Assembly: GCF_022808175.1 (NCBI RefSeq)
Contig: NZ_JALGBX010000022.1
Coordinates: forward strand, 62,001 to 126,000
Length of the DNA stretch: 64,000 nt
Origin: Streptomyces sp. AP-93
GTDB taxonomy: Bacteria > Actinomycetota > Actinomycetes > Streptomycetales > Streptomycetaceae
Direction of reading: 5' to 3'
A program made the position numbers and the translations under genes. The first letter of the stretch is position 1, and every line of letters starts with the position of its first letter. The notes below the pieces were generated by a model, which had not been told where the DNA came from, made no database searches, and saw nothing but the letters and a program-made list of their open reading frames with translations. Positions 51,148 through 59,262 of this stretch are shown here, piece after piece.

Positions 51148-52002
51148 ATGGGGAGCTACCATCCGCACGATCTGCCGATGCCCGTCACCACCGCCGGACG
51201 CGAGGGACTCGAAGCCCTCCTCCGCACACCGCGCCGCTCCGTCGTCGCCCTCGACTTCGACGGCACCCTCGCCGACATCGTCCCCGACCCCGACCAGGCC
51301 CGGGCCCACCCCGGAGCCGTCCCCGCGCTCGCCGCCCTCGCCCCCGAGGTCGGCTCCATCGCGGTCGTCACCGGCCGGCCCGCCGGGGTCGCCGTCCGCT
51401 ACGGGGGCTTCGCCGGAGTCCCCGGCCTCGAACACCTGGTGGTCCTCGGGCACTACGGGGCCGAGCGCTGGGACGCCGTGAGCGGCATCGTGCACGCTCC
51501 GGCCGAGCATCCGGGGGTGGCGTCGGTCCGGGCGGAGCTGCCCGGGTTCCTGGACGCGATCGGTGCGTGGCGCGGGACGTGGATCGAGGAGAAGGGCCAG
51601 GCGCTGGCCGTCCACACCCGCCGCGCGGCCGACCCGGAGGCGGCCTTCGCGGCCCTGCGCGAGCCCCTGGCGGGGCTGGCGGCCCGGCACGGCCTGATGG
51701 TCGAACCGGGCCGGGCCGTACTGGAGCTGCGGCCGCCGGGGATGGACAAGGGCGTCGCCCTCACGGAGTACCTCGCGGAGGTGGGGGCGGAGGCCGTGCT
51801 CTACGCCGGGGACGACCTCGGGGACCTCGCGGCGTACTCGGCGGTGGAGAAGCTGCGGGCCGGGGGCATGCCGGGGGTGCTGCTGTGCAGTGGCTCTGCG
51901 GAGGTTCCGGAACTCGCCGCCCGCGCGGACCTGACGCTGTCCGGCCCGTCGCAGGTCGTGGCCTTCCTGTCCGCCCTGGCCGCGGCGCTGGCCCCTTCCT
52001 GA
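51148..52002 (+). CDS. otsB: Trehalose-6-phosphate phosphatase
   Basis: OtsB dephosphorylates trehalose-6-phosphate, the last step of the OtsAB route to trehalose. The 284-residue HAD-superfamily protein has motif I VVALDFDGTLADI, motif II around AVVTGRPAG, the conserved Lys in PPGMDKGVAL and motif IV in LYAGDDLGDLAAY. GHYGAERWD is typical of the family. Its partner otsA lies convergently 470 bp downstream, separated by repeats, an unusual layout compared with an otsBA operon. Confidence 0.93.
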   Translation: MGSYHPHDLPMPVTTAGREGLEALLRTPRRSVVALDFDGTLADIVPDPDQARAHPGAVPALAALAPEVGSIAVVTGRPAGVAVRYGGFAGVPGLEHLVVLGHYGAERWDAVSGIVHAPAEHPGVASVRAELPGFLDAIGAWRGTWIEEKGQALAVHTRRAADPEAAFAALREPLAGLAARHGLMVEPGRAVLELRPPGMDKGVALTEYLAEVGAEAVLYAGDDLGDLAAYSAVEKLRAGGMPGVLLCSGSAEVPELAARADLTLSGPSQVVAFLSALAAALAPS

Positions 52003-52149
52003 CGCGCCGCTCGCACCGCTGCGCGGGGCACCTTTTCGACGCGCCGCTCGCACCGCTGCGCGGGCTTCGTGCCGCTGCGCCGGACTCCGTCCGGCGGTGG
52101 CCGGGCGGGGCCGCCGCCACTGCCGCTTGGGGCGGGGGCCGGTGGGCGG

Positions 52150-52352
52150 GTGCGGCTGGTTGGGCCCTGCGGGGCTGGGTCCCCTACCCGCCCTTCGCCC
52201 GTTCCCCGGGCTCTGCCCGGACCCGGTCCTCAAACGCCGGACGGGCTGGAGTTGCCGCTGCGCCGCAAAACTCAGCCTCGCCGGCGTTTGAGGCGCGGGG
52301 TCCGGGGCGCAGCCCCGGGGAACGGTGGAAGGGCGGGTAGGGGACTTCGCCC
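52150..52352. repeat. GC-rich dispersed repeat, copy 3, as an inverted pair
   Basis: The forward block CCCCTACCCGCCCTTCGCCC (from 52179) to CCTCAAACGCCGGACGGGC (to about 52248) is followed by the inverse block CGCCGGCGTTTGAGGCGC (from 52281) to AACGGTGGAAGGGCGGGTAG (to 52340). The pair could form a large stem between the convergent otsB and otsA genes. Confidence 0.75.
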
Positions 52353-52470
52353 CGCGCAGCGGTGAGGGTTGCTGCGGGGACTTCGCCCCGCGCAGCGGTG
52401 AGGGTTGCTGCGGGGACTTCGCCCCGCGCAGCGGTGAGGGTTGCTGTGGGGACTTCGCCCCGCGCGGGTG
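52341..52470. repeat. 36-bp tandem repeat, 3.6 units
   Basis: Units starting GGGACTTCGCCCCGCGCAGC at 52341, 52377, 52413 and (partial) 52449 are identical over 36 bp apart from a C/T change in the third unit. It abuts the stop codon of otsA. No spacers separate the units. Confidence 0.9.
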
Positions 52471-52472
52471 GG

Positions 52473-53936
52473 TCAGGTGCGCAGGGCGTTCAGTTGGGAC
52501 GTGAGCCACTGGGCCGGGGGGAGGGCCGTCGCCGCCACCGCCAGCCGCTTCGTGCGGTCCGCCCGCTCCGCCGCCGGCATCGAGAGCGCGGCGTGCAGCG
52601 CCTCCGCAGTGGCCGTCACGTCGTACGGGTTCACCGTCAGCGCGTCCGCGCGCAGCTCCTGGTACGCCCCCGCCCCGGTGGACAGCACCAGCACGCACCC
52701 CGCCTCCGAGACCACCGGGATCTCCTTCGCGACGAGGTTCATGCCGTCCCGCACCGGATTGACCAGCGCCACGTCCGCCAGCCGGTACGCGGCCAGCGAC
52801 CGCGCGAAGTCGTCCTCCACGGAGACGAGTACCGGCTGCCAGTCACCGTTGCCGAACTCCGCGTTGATCGCCGCCGCCAGCTCCCGTACCGACTCGGTGT
52901 ACTCCCGGTAGACGCTCAGGTCCTGCCGGGACGGGTAGGCGGAGGCGAGGTGGACCACCCGGCCGCGCCATTCGGGGTGGACCGTCAGCAGCTCCCGGTA
53001 CGCCAGCAGCCCCCGCAGGATGTTCTTCGACAGCTCCGTCCGGTCCACCCGGACGATCGTCTTCAGCCCGCCGACCTCCGCCCGCAGCGCCGCCAGCTTG
53101 TCGTCCACCTCCGGCCGGTGCGCGAGCGCGCGCAGCTCGTCGCCGTCCACGCCGAGGGGGTACGGGTTCACTTCGGTGAACCGGCGCTCCCCGAGCCCGG
53201 TCTTGGTATCGGCGGCCCTGCGGTGCCACACCCCGCGCTCCGGGGTTCCGGTCGGGGAGTACGACTGCGCGATGCCGCTCAGGTTGTCGAAGTTCGCTCC
53301 CGAGGTGAAGTTGAACGCCCACTCCCACGTGTGGAAGCCGAGACGGTCCGCCCCGAGCATCCCCCAGACCAGCTGGCTCCGGATGTCGTCCGGGAGCATG
53401 TCCAGGAACTCCGACGAGGCCCACGGCGTGTGCGTGAAGTGCCCGATCCGCAGGTCCGGGCGGAGCTCCCGGAGCATGCCCGGGGCCAGGGCCAGGTGGT
53501 AGTCCTGGATCAGGACCGCCGCCCCCTCGGCCGCCTCCTGGGCCAGCGCCGCCGCGAAGGCCTCGTTGTAGGTGACGTACGCCTGCCAGCGCCGCCGGAA
53601 CTCCGCGTCGAAGACCGGCTCGCGGGGGACGTCGTACAGGTGGTGGTGGAGGAACCACAGCACCGAGTTCGCGATGCCGTTGTACGCGGCGTCGTAGACC
53701 TCGGGGTCGATGTCGAGCATCCGCACGCCCGGCTCGGCGACCCCGCGCCGTACCGCCTCCCGGTCCGCGTCGGACAGGGCCGCGCAGATCCACAGCGCCC
53801 CCGGCTGCTCCGCGAGGGCTGCGGAGAGGCCGGAGACGAGGCCGCCCCCGCCGCGGCGGGCACTGAGCGTGCCGGCCGCGTCGAGGGCGTACGAGAGGGG
53901 GCCGCGATTCGCGGCGACGAGCACCTGGGAAGCCAT
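52473..53936 (-). CDS. otsA: Trehalose-6-phosphate synthase
   Basis: OtsA joins UDP- or GDP-glucose and glucose-6-phosphate to trehalose-6-phosphate. The 487-residue GT20 enzyme has VAANRGPLSYALD at the N-terminus, GGGGLVSGLSAAL (phosphate-binding loop), VLIQDYHLALAPGMLRELRP, IGHFTHTPWASSEFLDMLPD, and the C-terminal GMNLVAKEIPVVSEAGCVLV nucleotide-sugar site. Length and motifs are normal. It converges on otsB. Confidence 0.94.
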   Translation of the reverse strand: MASQVLVAANRGPLSYALDAAGTLSARRGGGGLVSGLSAALAEQPGALWICAALSDADREAVRRGVAEPGVRMLDIDPEVYDAAYNGIANSVLWFLHHHLYDVPREPVFDAEFRRRWQAYVTYNEAFAAALAQEAAEGAAVLIQDYHLALAPGMLRELRPDLRIGHFTHTPWASSEFLDMLPDDIRSQLVWGMLGADRLGFHTWEWAFNFTSGANFDNLSGIAQSYSPTGTPERGVWHRRAADTKTGLGERRFTEVNPYPLGVDGDELRALAHRPEVDDKLAALRAEVGGLKTIVRVDRTELSKNILRGLLAYRELLTVHPEWRGRVVHLASAYPSRQDLSVYREYTESVRELAAAINAEFGNGDWQPVLVSVEDDFARSLAAYRLADVALVNPVRDGMNLVAKEIPVVSEAGCVLVLSTGAGAYQELRADALTVNPYDVTATAEALHAALSMPAAERADRTKRLAVAATALPPAQWLTSQLNALRT

Positions 53937-53972
53937 GCGGCGAACCTAGCCCGCCTCGCCTCCGGTCAAACG

Positions 53973-54314
53973 TCAGCGCCTGCGTGTGCGCCGGACCGAG
54001 AGGAAGACCACACCGCCGAGTGCCGTGAGCGTGGCGGCCGCCGTGCCCATCATCCACAGCTGCGGCCGTCAGAGCCGGTGGTGGCCAGGTTCCCGCCCGG
54101 GGAGCCCGGGGAGTCGTCCCTGGGGCCCACGGGAGTTTCCGGCAGCGGCCGCGGTGATGTTCGCACTGTTCACCCGGAACTGATCGCCCTTGGTGTTCCA
54201 GGCGCCCTGGTACGCCATCGCGCTCGCCCGGACCGGGCCGTCGCCTGAGCGGTAGAAGCCGGAGACCTTGGCCGTGGTGTCCGGGCTGGTCGAGCGGTGG
54301 AGCACGTGGCCGCC
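53973..54314 (-). pseudogene. C-terminal remnant of an LAXTG sortase-anchored surface protein
   Basis: Reading from 54314 the sequence gives HVLHRSTSPDTTAKVSGFYR, AYQGAWNTKGDQFRVNSANI and then, in a shifted frame, PETPVGPRDDSPGSPGGN followed by LATTGSDG. LATTG fits the LAXTG signal of Streptomyces class E sortases. In a third frame follow WMMGTAAATLTALGGVVF and LSVRRTRRR, the membrane anchor and basic tail, ending at 53973. At least two frameshifts and the loss of the whole N-terminal part show that the gene is dead. The IS right end abuts it at 54315. Confidence 0.65.
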
Positions 54315-54460
54315 TTGAAGTGCTCTCCCTGCCGAGGCCGGGAGATTCCCGCTTACCTTGCGGTAGCGGGCTTGACGCGCTTCGCGCGCCTGACGACTGC
54401 CCTCCCGGCAGCCGGGACGAGCGCGAGGCCCATCCGGTACAGGTGCAAGACGTTGCGGGC
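54315..54460 (-). ncRNA. Probable omega (reRNA) guide RNA scaffold of TnpB
   Basis: TnpB nucleases use an RNA made from the 3' end of tnpB and the right end of the element, followed by a guide copied from the flank. The hairpin-rich right end to TTCAA at 54315 fits the scaffold 3' end. The guide would be 54314-54295 (GGCGGCCACGTGCTCCACCG). The 5' boundary is a guess. Confidence 0.45.
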
Positions 54461-55633
54461 CGCGTTCCAGTCGGCGTTGCCCGACCAGCCGCAGTCCGGG
54501 TTCTTGCACACGAACACAGCCTGGGACTCCCGACTGCCGGGCGTGGTGAAGCCGCACACGGAGCAGCGCTGAGAGGTGCCGGGGGCGGGGACCTTGTGCA
54601 GGGTGCCGCCGTGCCGGGCGGTCTTGTACGTCAGTATGGCGACCGTCCGGCCCCACGCCTCCCCGCTGATGGAGCGGTTCAGCCCGGATTTCTGGGCGAC
54701 GTTCCGTCCCGGCTGGTCGGCCGTGCCCTTGGCGGACTTGACCATGTTCGTGATGGTGAGTGCTTCGACCACGACGGTGCCGTAGGTGCGGGCGATGGTG
54801 GTGGTCGTCTCGTGCTGCCAGTCCAGTGCCCTGCGCTTGGCTTTCGCGCGGAGTCCTGCGATCTGGTCGTAGGTGCGGTGCAGCCGGCGGCTGGTGTACT
54901 CGCCGGGCTTGCGGTGCTGCTTGCGCTGCGCGGCGCGCCGCTCCAGGTGCAGGAGCTTTGCCTGCTCTTTGGCCGTCAGCCACTCGTCGTGCTCGAAGGT
55001 CCCACCGTCGGAGAGGGCCATGGGCACGGTGATGCCCACGTCGATGCCGACGTCCGGCCCCTGGTGCGGCTCTGGCGTGACCTCCAGGGTCTGGATGCGG
55101 AAGGCGATGTGCCAGCCGAGTGCGTCCTTGATCAACCGGGCGCCGGTGATCCGGTTCTCCGTGTTGGCGCGCTTGCCGACGGGCAGGTCTTTGGTCCACC
55201 GGAAGCGGACCCGGCCGATCTTCGGCAGGTTGGCCATGCCCCAGCGGCGGTGCACGCGGGTGACCTTCAGGTCCCGGCCCTGCGGGACGTCCACGGATGG
55301 CACCGTACGGATGCGGCCCTTGAAGTTCGGGGCGTCGGCGCGGCCGTCCCAGCAGTTCTTCCACGCCTGGAAGTACGCCTTCAACACCGCCTGCGCCGCC
55401 TGAGCGGGAAGGACAGCAAGAAAGCTGATGTCCTCGCGGGCCTGCCGGATCGCGGCATCCGCATTCGCCAGGGTCCGCTTCTCCTTCGGCATCATCCCCC
55501 ACCAGGCGTGCAGCAGGTTCCACATGGTGCGGGCCGCGTGCGCCTGGCCATCAGCCTTCAACACCTCGGCGCACGACAGTGAAAGCCGGGCACGGTGTCC
55601 GAACTGCCGCATGACCAGGGGGCCTTGACTCAC
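54353..55633 (-). CDS. tnpB: RNA-guided nuclease TnpB (IS200/IS605 family)
   Basis: The 426-residue protein keeps all RuvC residues: D198 in PDVGIDVGITVPMALSDGG, E290 in GTVVVEALTITNM and D388 in SGNADWNAARNVL. The zinc finger C357-C360-C376-C381 (CSVCG, CKNPDCG) is complete. Such proteins cut DNA next to a transposon-adjacent motif under RNA guidance and help the element persist after excision. Codon use is slightly less GC-biased than the neighbours. The frame is full length with no visible damage, in contrast to its tnpA partner. Confidence 0.92.
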   Translation of the reverse strand: MSQGPLVMRQFGHRARLSLSCAEVLKADGQAHAARTMWNLLHAWWGMMPKEKRTLANADAAIRQAREDISFLAVLPAQAAQAVLKAYFQAWKNCWDGRADAPNFKGRIRTVPSVDVPQGRDLKVTRVHRRWGMANLPKIGRVRFRWTKDLPVGKRANTENRITGARLIKDALGWHIAFRIQTLEVTPEPHQGPDVGIDVGITVPMALSDGGTFEHDEWLTAKEQAKLLHLERRAAQRKQHRKPGEYTSRRLHRTYDQIAGLRAKAKRRALDWQHETTTTIARTYGTVVVEALTITNMVKSAKGTADQPGRNVAQKSGLNRSISGEAWGRTVAILTYKTARHGGTLHKVPAPGTSQRCSVCGFTTPGSRESQAVFVCKNPDCGWSGNADWNAARNVLHLYRMGLALVPAAGRAVVRRAKRVKPATAR

Positions 55634-55643
55634 GAACGGGAAC

Positions 55644-55845
55644 CTAGCAGCGGTTCACGTCGCAGCTCATCACGATGTACGCACCGGACGCCACGTTGTC
55701 CCCAACCTGCACGTTCACTTTGTTTTCGTCACCAAGTAACGGCGGAATACGTTCACCGACGTCTGCTCCCGCGCCGAAGAGGCCATGCGGCAGGTCTGCG
55801 CCGACTTCGAGGCCGGGCTGAAACAGTTCATCGGAGAAACTCCAT
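55644..55845 (+). pseudogene. Remnant of tnpA (Y1 transposase)
   Basis: The forward frame reads HHDVRTGRHVVPNLHVHFVF followed by VTK, then an in-frame TAA where other members have a Tyr codon, then RRNTFTDVCSRAEEAMRQVC and ADFEAGLKQFIGETP to TGA at 55845. This matches the first third of IS200 TnpA, including the start of the LHVHLVFVTKYRR motif. The HUH motif and the catalytic Tyr are lost. It is divergent from tnpB, the IS605 layout. Confidence 0.7.
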
Positions 55846-55882
55846 GAAAGGGAAATTAGACCAATAGGGATGAATGGGGACG

Positions 55883-56890
55883 TTACGCCACGCGACGGTG
55901 CGCGTACTCTTCGATGTCGAGCATCGGCGGCCGCTCCTCGGTGTCCACGGCGTAGGTGTGCGGTACGAACCCCTCCGGGCCGCGCTCGAACTGCGTCAGC
56001 TCGGGGCGTACGAGGTGCCCGCGCGAGAGCCTCACCTGCGCCGTGCGGTAGATCGCGGCGGCCATCCGCCCCAGTGCCTGGCCGTCCTGGTGGCGGTGCA
56101 GCCGTACGCCCACGTCCACCTGGGCCAGCGCGTCCAGCCCGGCCGTGTGCAGCGCGTCCACCAGCAGGCCCAGCTCGACCCCGTAGCCCACGGGGAACGG
56201 CAGCCGCTCCAGCAGCTCGCGGCGTACGGCGTACTCGCCGCCGAGCGGCTGGACGAAGCCGGCCAGCTGCGGCCAGTGGAGGTTGAGCAGGGGGCGGGCC
56301 ACCAGCTCCGTGACCCGGCCGCCCTGGCCGTGGGCCTTGGCGGAGGCCAGGGCGGCCGGGTCGCCGAACTCCTGGCCGAAGGGGCGGTCGTACATCGCCT
56401 TGACGAACCGCACGTCCGGATCGGTCAGCAGCGGGCCGACGATCCCCGAGACGAAGGCGGCCGAGAAATCGCGCAGGTCGGCGTCCACGAAGCAGACGAT
56501 GTCACCGGTGGTGACCAGCAGCGACCGCCACAGCACCTCGCCCTTGCCGGGCAGCGCCGGGATCCGCGGCAGGACCTCGTCGCGGTGCACCACCCGGGCC
56601 CCGGCCTTGGCCGCGACCTCCGCGGTGCGGTCCGTGGAGCCCGAGTCGATCACGACGAGCTCGTCCACCAGGGGCACGGGCAGGCCCTCGATCAGATCGC
56701 GCCGGATCACCTCGACGATCTCGCCGACCGTCGCCTCCTCGTTCAGCGCCGGCAGCACCACGCTCACCGTGGTCCCCGCCGCCCGCTTGGCCGAAAGCAG
56801 CTGGCCGAGCGGTCGGTCGGCGGCTGACCAGGAGCGGTCTGCCAACCAGCGCTCCACCTCTTCCAGCACCTTCAACACTCCCTGGTTCAT
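55883..56890 (-). CDS. gpgS: Glucosyl-3-phosphoglycerate synthase
   Basis: GpgS transfers glucose from an NDP-glucose donor to 3-phosphoglycerate, the first step to glucosylglycerate and, in mycobacteria, methylglucose lipopolysaccharide. The 335-residue GT81 (GT-A) enzyme has VSVVLPALNEEATVGEIVEV, VVIDSGSTDRTAEVA and the metal-binding DxD in CFVDADLRDFS. The region GGRVTELVARPLLNLHWPQL followed by AGFVQPLGGEYAVRREL is characteristic. ATG 56890 (MNQGVLKVLEEVERW) is preferred to the GTG start upstream. Confidence 0.87.
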   Translation of the reverse strand: MNQGVLKVLEEVERWLADRSWSAADRPLGQLLSAKRAAGTTVSVVLPALNEEATVGEIVEVIRRDLIEGLPVPLVDELVVIDSGSTDRTAEVAAKAGARVVHRDEVLPRIPALPGKGEVLWRSLLVTTGDIVCFVDADLRDFSAAFVSGIVGPLLTDPDVRFVKAMYDRPFGQEFGDPAALASAKAHGQGGRVTELVARPLLNLHWPQLAGFVQPLGGEYAVRRELLERLPFPVGYGVELGLLVDALHTAGLDALAQVDVGVRLHRHQDGQALGRMAAAIYRTAQVRLSRGHLVRPELTQFERGPEGFVPHTYAVDTEERPPMLDIEEYAHRRVA

Positions 56891-57069
56891 CACTGGGTTC
56901 TTCACTGGTTTGGACCGAAATGTGATCCATCTCGCGGTTCGGACGGCTGTCTCAACCACCCGGGCCTTCGGTTACAGTCTTGAACAACGCGAAGGTCCAC
57001 CGCATGCCGGGGGTCCCCGCGTACAAACGCACCGGCGCGCCACAGAGCGCGTGTGCCGGTGCCATACCG

Positions 57070-57224
57070 CTCATCCAGAGGGGCAGAGGGACACGGCCCG
57101 TTGAAGCCCCGGCAACCCTCCAGTCGGTTCTCGCGATCGCGCATTCCAGCGCCGCCAGCGAGGTCCCCGGCTAGGGAAGGTGCCAATTCCGTCTCATGGC
57201 GAAGTGCGCCATGGGGAAGATGAG
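57070..57224 (+). promoter_or_regulatory. SAM-I (S-box) riboswitch upstream of thrC
   Basis: P1 is CTCATC (57070-57075) with GATGAG (57219-57224). Between them are the conserved core blocks CAGAGGGGCAGAGGGA, GGCCCGTTGAAGCC, CCGGCAACCC and GGTGCCAATTCC, and a P4 hairpin ATGGCG/CGCCAT. The element binds S-adenosylmethionine. A TACAGT -10-like hexamer lies at 56973-56978. The AGGAG ribosome-site bases directly follow the P1 3' strand, which suggests control of translation start. Confidence 0.88.
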
Positions 57225-57243
57225 GAGAAAGGGCCTCGCCATC

Positions 57244-58554
57244 ATGGCTGCACAGTCTGTCGCAACCTCTGCCGAAACCGTTGAAAACATCGCTTCCGGC
57301 GCCTCTGTCGATCTCGGTCCCGCCACCGGCCTTTCCTGTCGTGAGTGCGGTACCCGCTTCGAGCTCGGCCCGATCTTCGCCTGCGCCGAGTGCTTCGGCC
57401 CGCTCGAAGTCGCCTACGAGCTGCCCCTGGGCGACCCGGAAGCCCTGCGCGCCGCCATCGAGGCCGGCCCGAACAACATCTGGCGCTACGCGCCGCTGCT
57501 GCCCGTCCCGGCGGACGTGGCCTCCAAGCCGAGCCTGAACCCCGGCTTCACCAAGCTCGTGGACGCGGCCAACCTGGCCAAGGAGCTCGGCGTCACCGGC
57601 AAGCTGTACGTCAAGGACGACTCCGGCAACCCGACGCACTCCTTCAAGGACCGCGTCGTGGCCATCGCCGTCGAGGCCGCCCGCGCCTTCGGCTTCACCA
57701 CCCTCTCCTGCTCCTCCACCGGCAACCTGGCCGGCGCCGTCGGCGCCGCGGCCGCCCGCGCCGGCTTCCGCTCCTGCGTGTTCATCCCGCACGACCTGGA
57801 GCAGGGCAAGGTCGTCATGGCCGGTGTCTACGGTGGCGACCTCGTCGGCATCGAGGGCAACTACGACGACGTCAACCGCTTCTGCTCCGAGCTCATCGGC
57901 GACCCGCTGGGCGAGGGCTGGGGCTTCGTCAACGTCAACCTGCGCCCGTACTACGGCGAGGGTTCCAAGACCCTGGCGTACGAGATCTGCGAGCAGCTCG
58001 GCTGGCAGCTGCCCGACCAGATCGTCATCCCGATCGCGTCCGGCTCGCAGCTCACGAAGATCGACAAGGGCCTGCAGGAGCTGATCAAGCTCGGCCTCGT
58101 CGAGGACAAGCCGTACAAGATCTTCGGCGCCCAGGCCGAGGGCTGCTCGCCCGTCTCGACCGCCTTCAAGGCCGGTCACGAGGTGGTCCGCCCGCAGAAG
58201 CCGAACACCATCGCCAAGTCGCTGGCCATCGGCAACCCGGCGGACGGCCCGTACGTCCTGGACATCGCGCGCCGCACCGGCGGCTTCGTCGAGGACGTCA
58301 ACGACGAGCAGGTCGTCGAGGCCATCAAGATCCTCGCCCAGACCGAGGGCATCTTCGCCGAGACCGCGGGCGGCGTGACCGTCGGCGTGACGAAGAAGCT
58401 CATCGAGAACGGGCAGCTCGACCCCGCGCTGACCACCGTGATCCTGAACACCGGTGACGGCCTCAAGACCCTGGAGGCGGTGGCCGCGGACAGCGGCCAG
58501 ACCGCCACGATCCGCCCCAGCCTGGACGCGTTCCGCGCCGCCAACCTGGCCTGA
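57244..58554 (+). CDS. thrC: Threonine synthase
   Basis: ThrC turns O-phosphohomoserine into threonine with PLP. The 436-residue enzyme has an N-terminal Cys4-like segment (LSCRECGTRFELGPIFACAE then C), the PLP Lys in NPTHSFKDRVVAIAVEAARA, the GNLAGAVGAAAARAG loop, and VIPIASGSQLTKIDKGLQEL. ATG 57244 (MAAQSVATSAETVENI) sits after the riboswitch; a start at 57196 would lie inside the riboswitch and is rejected. Control by SAM fits the branch point where homoserine feeds methionine or threonine. The MoaD/ThiS-like gene follows by 36 bases. Confidence 0.94.
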   Translation: MAAQSVATSAETVENIASGASVDLGPATGLSCRECGTRFELGPIFACAECFGPLEVAYELPLGDPEALRAAIEAGPNNIWRYAPLLPVPADVASKPSLNPGFTKLVDAANLAKELGVTGKLYVKDDSGNPTHSFKDRVVAIAVEAARAFGFTTLSCSSTGNLAGAVGAAAARAGFRSCVFIPHDLEQGKVVMAGVYGGDLVGIEGNYDDVNRFCSELIGDPLGEGWGFVNVNLRPYYGEGSKTLAYEICEQLGWQLPDQIVIPIASGSQLTKIDKGLQELIKLGLVEDKPYKIFGAQAEGCSPVSTAFKAGHEVVRPQKPNTIAKSLAIGNPADGPYVLDIARRTGGFVEDVNDEQVVEAIKILAQTEGIFAETAGGVTVGVTKKLIENGQLDPALTTVILNTGDGLKTLEAVAADSGQTATIRPSLDAFRAANLA

Positions 58555-58590
58555 TCTCTCTCCCCTGCACACCGGAAAGGCAGTAGCGCC

Positions 58591-58869
58591 ATGAGCGTCA
58601 ACGTCCGCATCCCCACCATCCTGCGCACCTACACCGGCGGCCAGGCCGAGGTCTCCGCCGAGGGCGCGACCCTCGAAGAGGTCATCCAGTCCCTGGAGGC
58701 GAGCCACCCCGGCATCGCCGCGCGCGTCCTGGACGACCAGGGCAAGCTGCGCCGCTTCGTCAACGTCTACGTCAACGACGACGACGTGCGCTTCGAGGGC
58801 GGGCTGCAGACGTCCACCCCGAACGGCGCGGGCATCTCGATCATCCCGGCCGTCGCGGGCGGCTGCTGA
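58591..58869 (+). CDS. MoaD/ThiS-family sulphur-carrier protein (CysO-like)
   Basis: The 92-residue protein is a ubiquitin-like sulphur carrier: VNVRIPTILRTYTGGQAEVS, GKLRRFVNVYVNDDDVRF and a C-terminal SIIPAVAGG. It matches CysO of M. tuberculosis, which delivers sulphur to O-phosphoserine through CysM. The frame does not end at Gly-Gly: codons GGC GGC TGC TGA add a final Cys. In CysO chemistry a Cys is attached to this Gly and then removed by the Mec+ peptidase. It is 36 bases after thrC, in the same unit. Confidence 0.85.
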   Translation: MSVNVRIPTILRTYTGGQAEVSAEGATLEEVIQSLEASHPGIAARVLDDQGKLRRFVNVYVNDDDVRFEGGLQTSTPNGAGISIIPAVAGGC

Positions 58870-58893
58870 GCGGCCAACGGCTCGTAGAAACTG

Positions 58894-58929
58894 AATTGCC
58901 CCCTCCGTTGCCAAACGGAGGGGGCAATT
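58894..58929 (+). terminator. Terminator after the thrC unit
   Basis: AATTGCCCCCTCCGT (58894-58908) pairs with ACGGAGGGGGCAATT (58915-58929) in a 15-bp stem, followed by CTGCTT. Confidence 0.9.
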
Positions 58930-59008
58930 CTGCTTGGTTGGGCGCGGTAGAGTTGGGGAAGTCCCCTCCGCTGTTCTTGCCCGCCGCATATGAGCGGGCC
59001 GCGAGAGG

Positions 59009-59262
59009 GTTGACATTGAGTCAACATGCAAGTGCGCTATGGGTCGTTGGCGTGGTTTGTCCGGCCCGAGTTGCCCAGGAATATTCCGGGTTTTCACCCT
59101 ATTTCAATCTTTTGCCGTGTCCAGAATTCTCGTCGGAATGACCTGTTGCAGACAGCAGCGGTGCGGATACATTCAGCCCCGGTCGAGGCGTTCCGGCGCA
59201 AGTTCTGACCCGGGACCGCGAAGTGCGGTCCTGCGCAAGGGCCAGTAATAGGGGAGTTAGGC
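59009..59262 (+). promoter_or_regulatory. Promoter and long leader of the cold-shock gene
   Basis: TTGACA at 59010-59015 is a consensus -35, overlapping the dyad GTTGAC-N5-GTCAAC (59009-59025). About 215 bases of unusually AT-rich, gene-free sequence follow up to a GGGGAG ribosome site before ATG 59263. Long structured leaders are typical of cold-shock mRNAs. The remainder of the 58870-59262 gap is the thrC terminator. Confidence 0.6.

Larger units (their letters stand above)
54315..55850 (-). mobile_element. IS200/IS605-family element with intact tnpB and decayed tnpA
   Basis: The right end (minus strand, after the tnpB stop) contains a GGGAATCTCCC segment and a TCTCCC/GGGAGA hairpin and ends in TTCAA at 54315, like the right end of ISDra2. 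tnpB is complete; a divergent tnpA fragment lies at 55644-55845. The left boundary is not certain. With a broken tnpA the element cannot move on its own. Confidence 0.75.

Noticed and set aside
52341..52470. CRISPR array suggested by 36-bp repeats
   Set aside because: The units are back to back with no spacers, and no cas genes are near.
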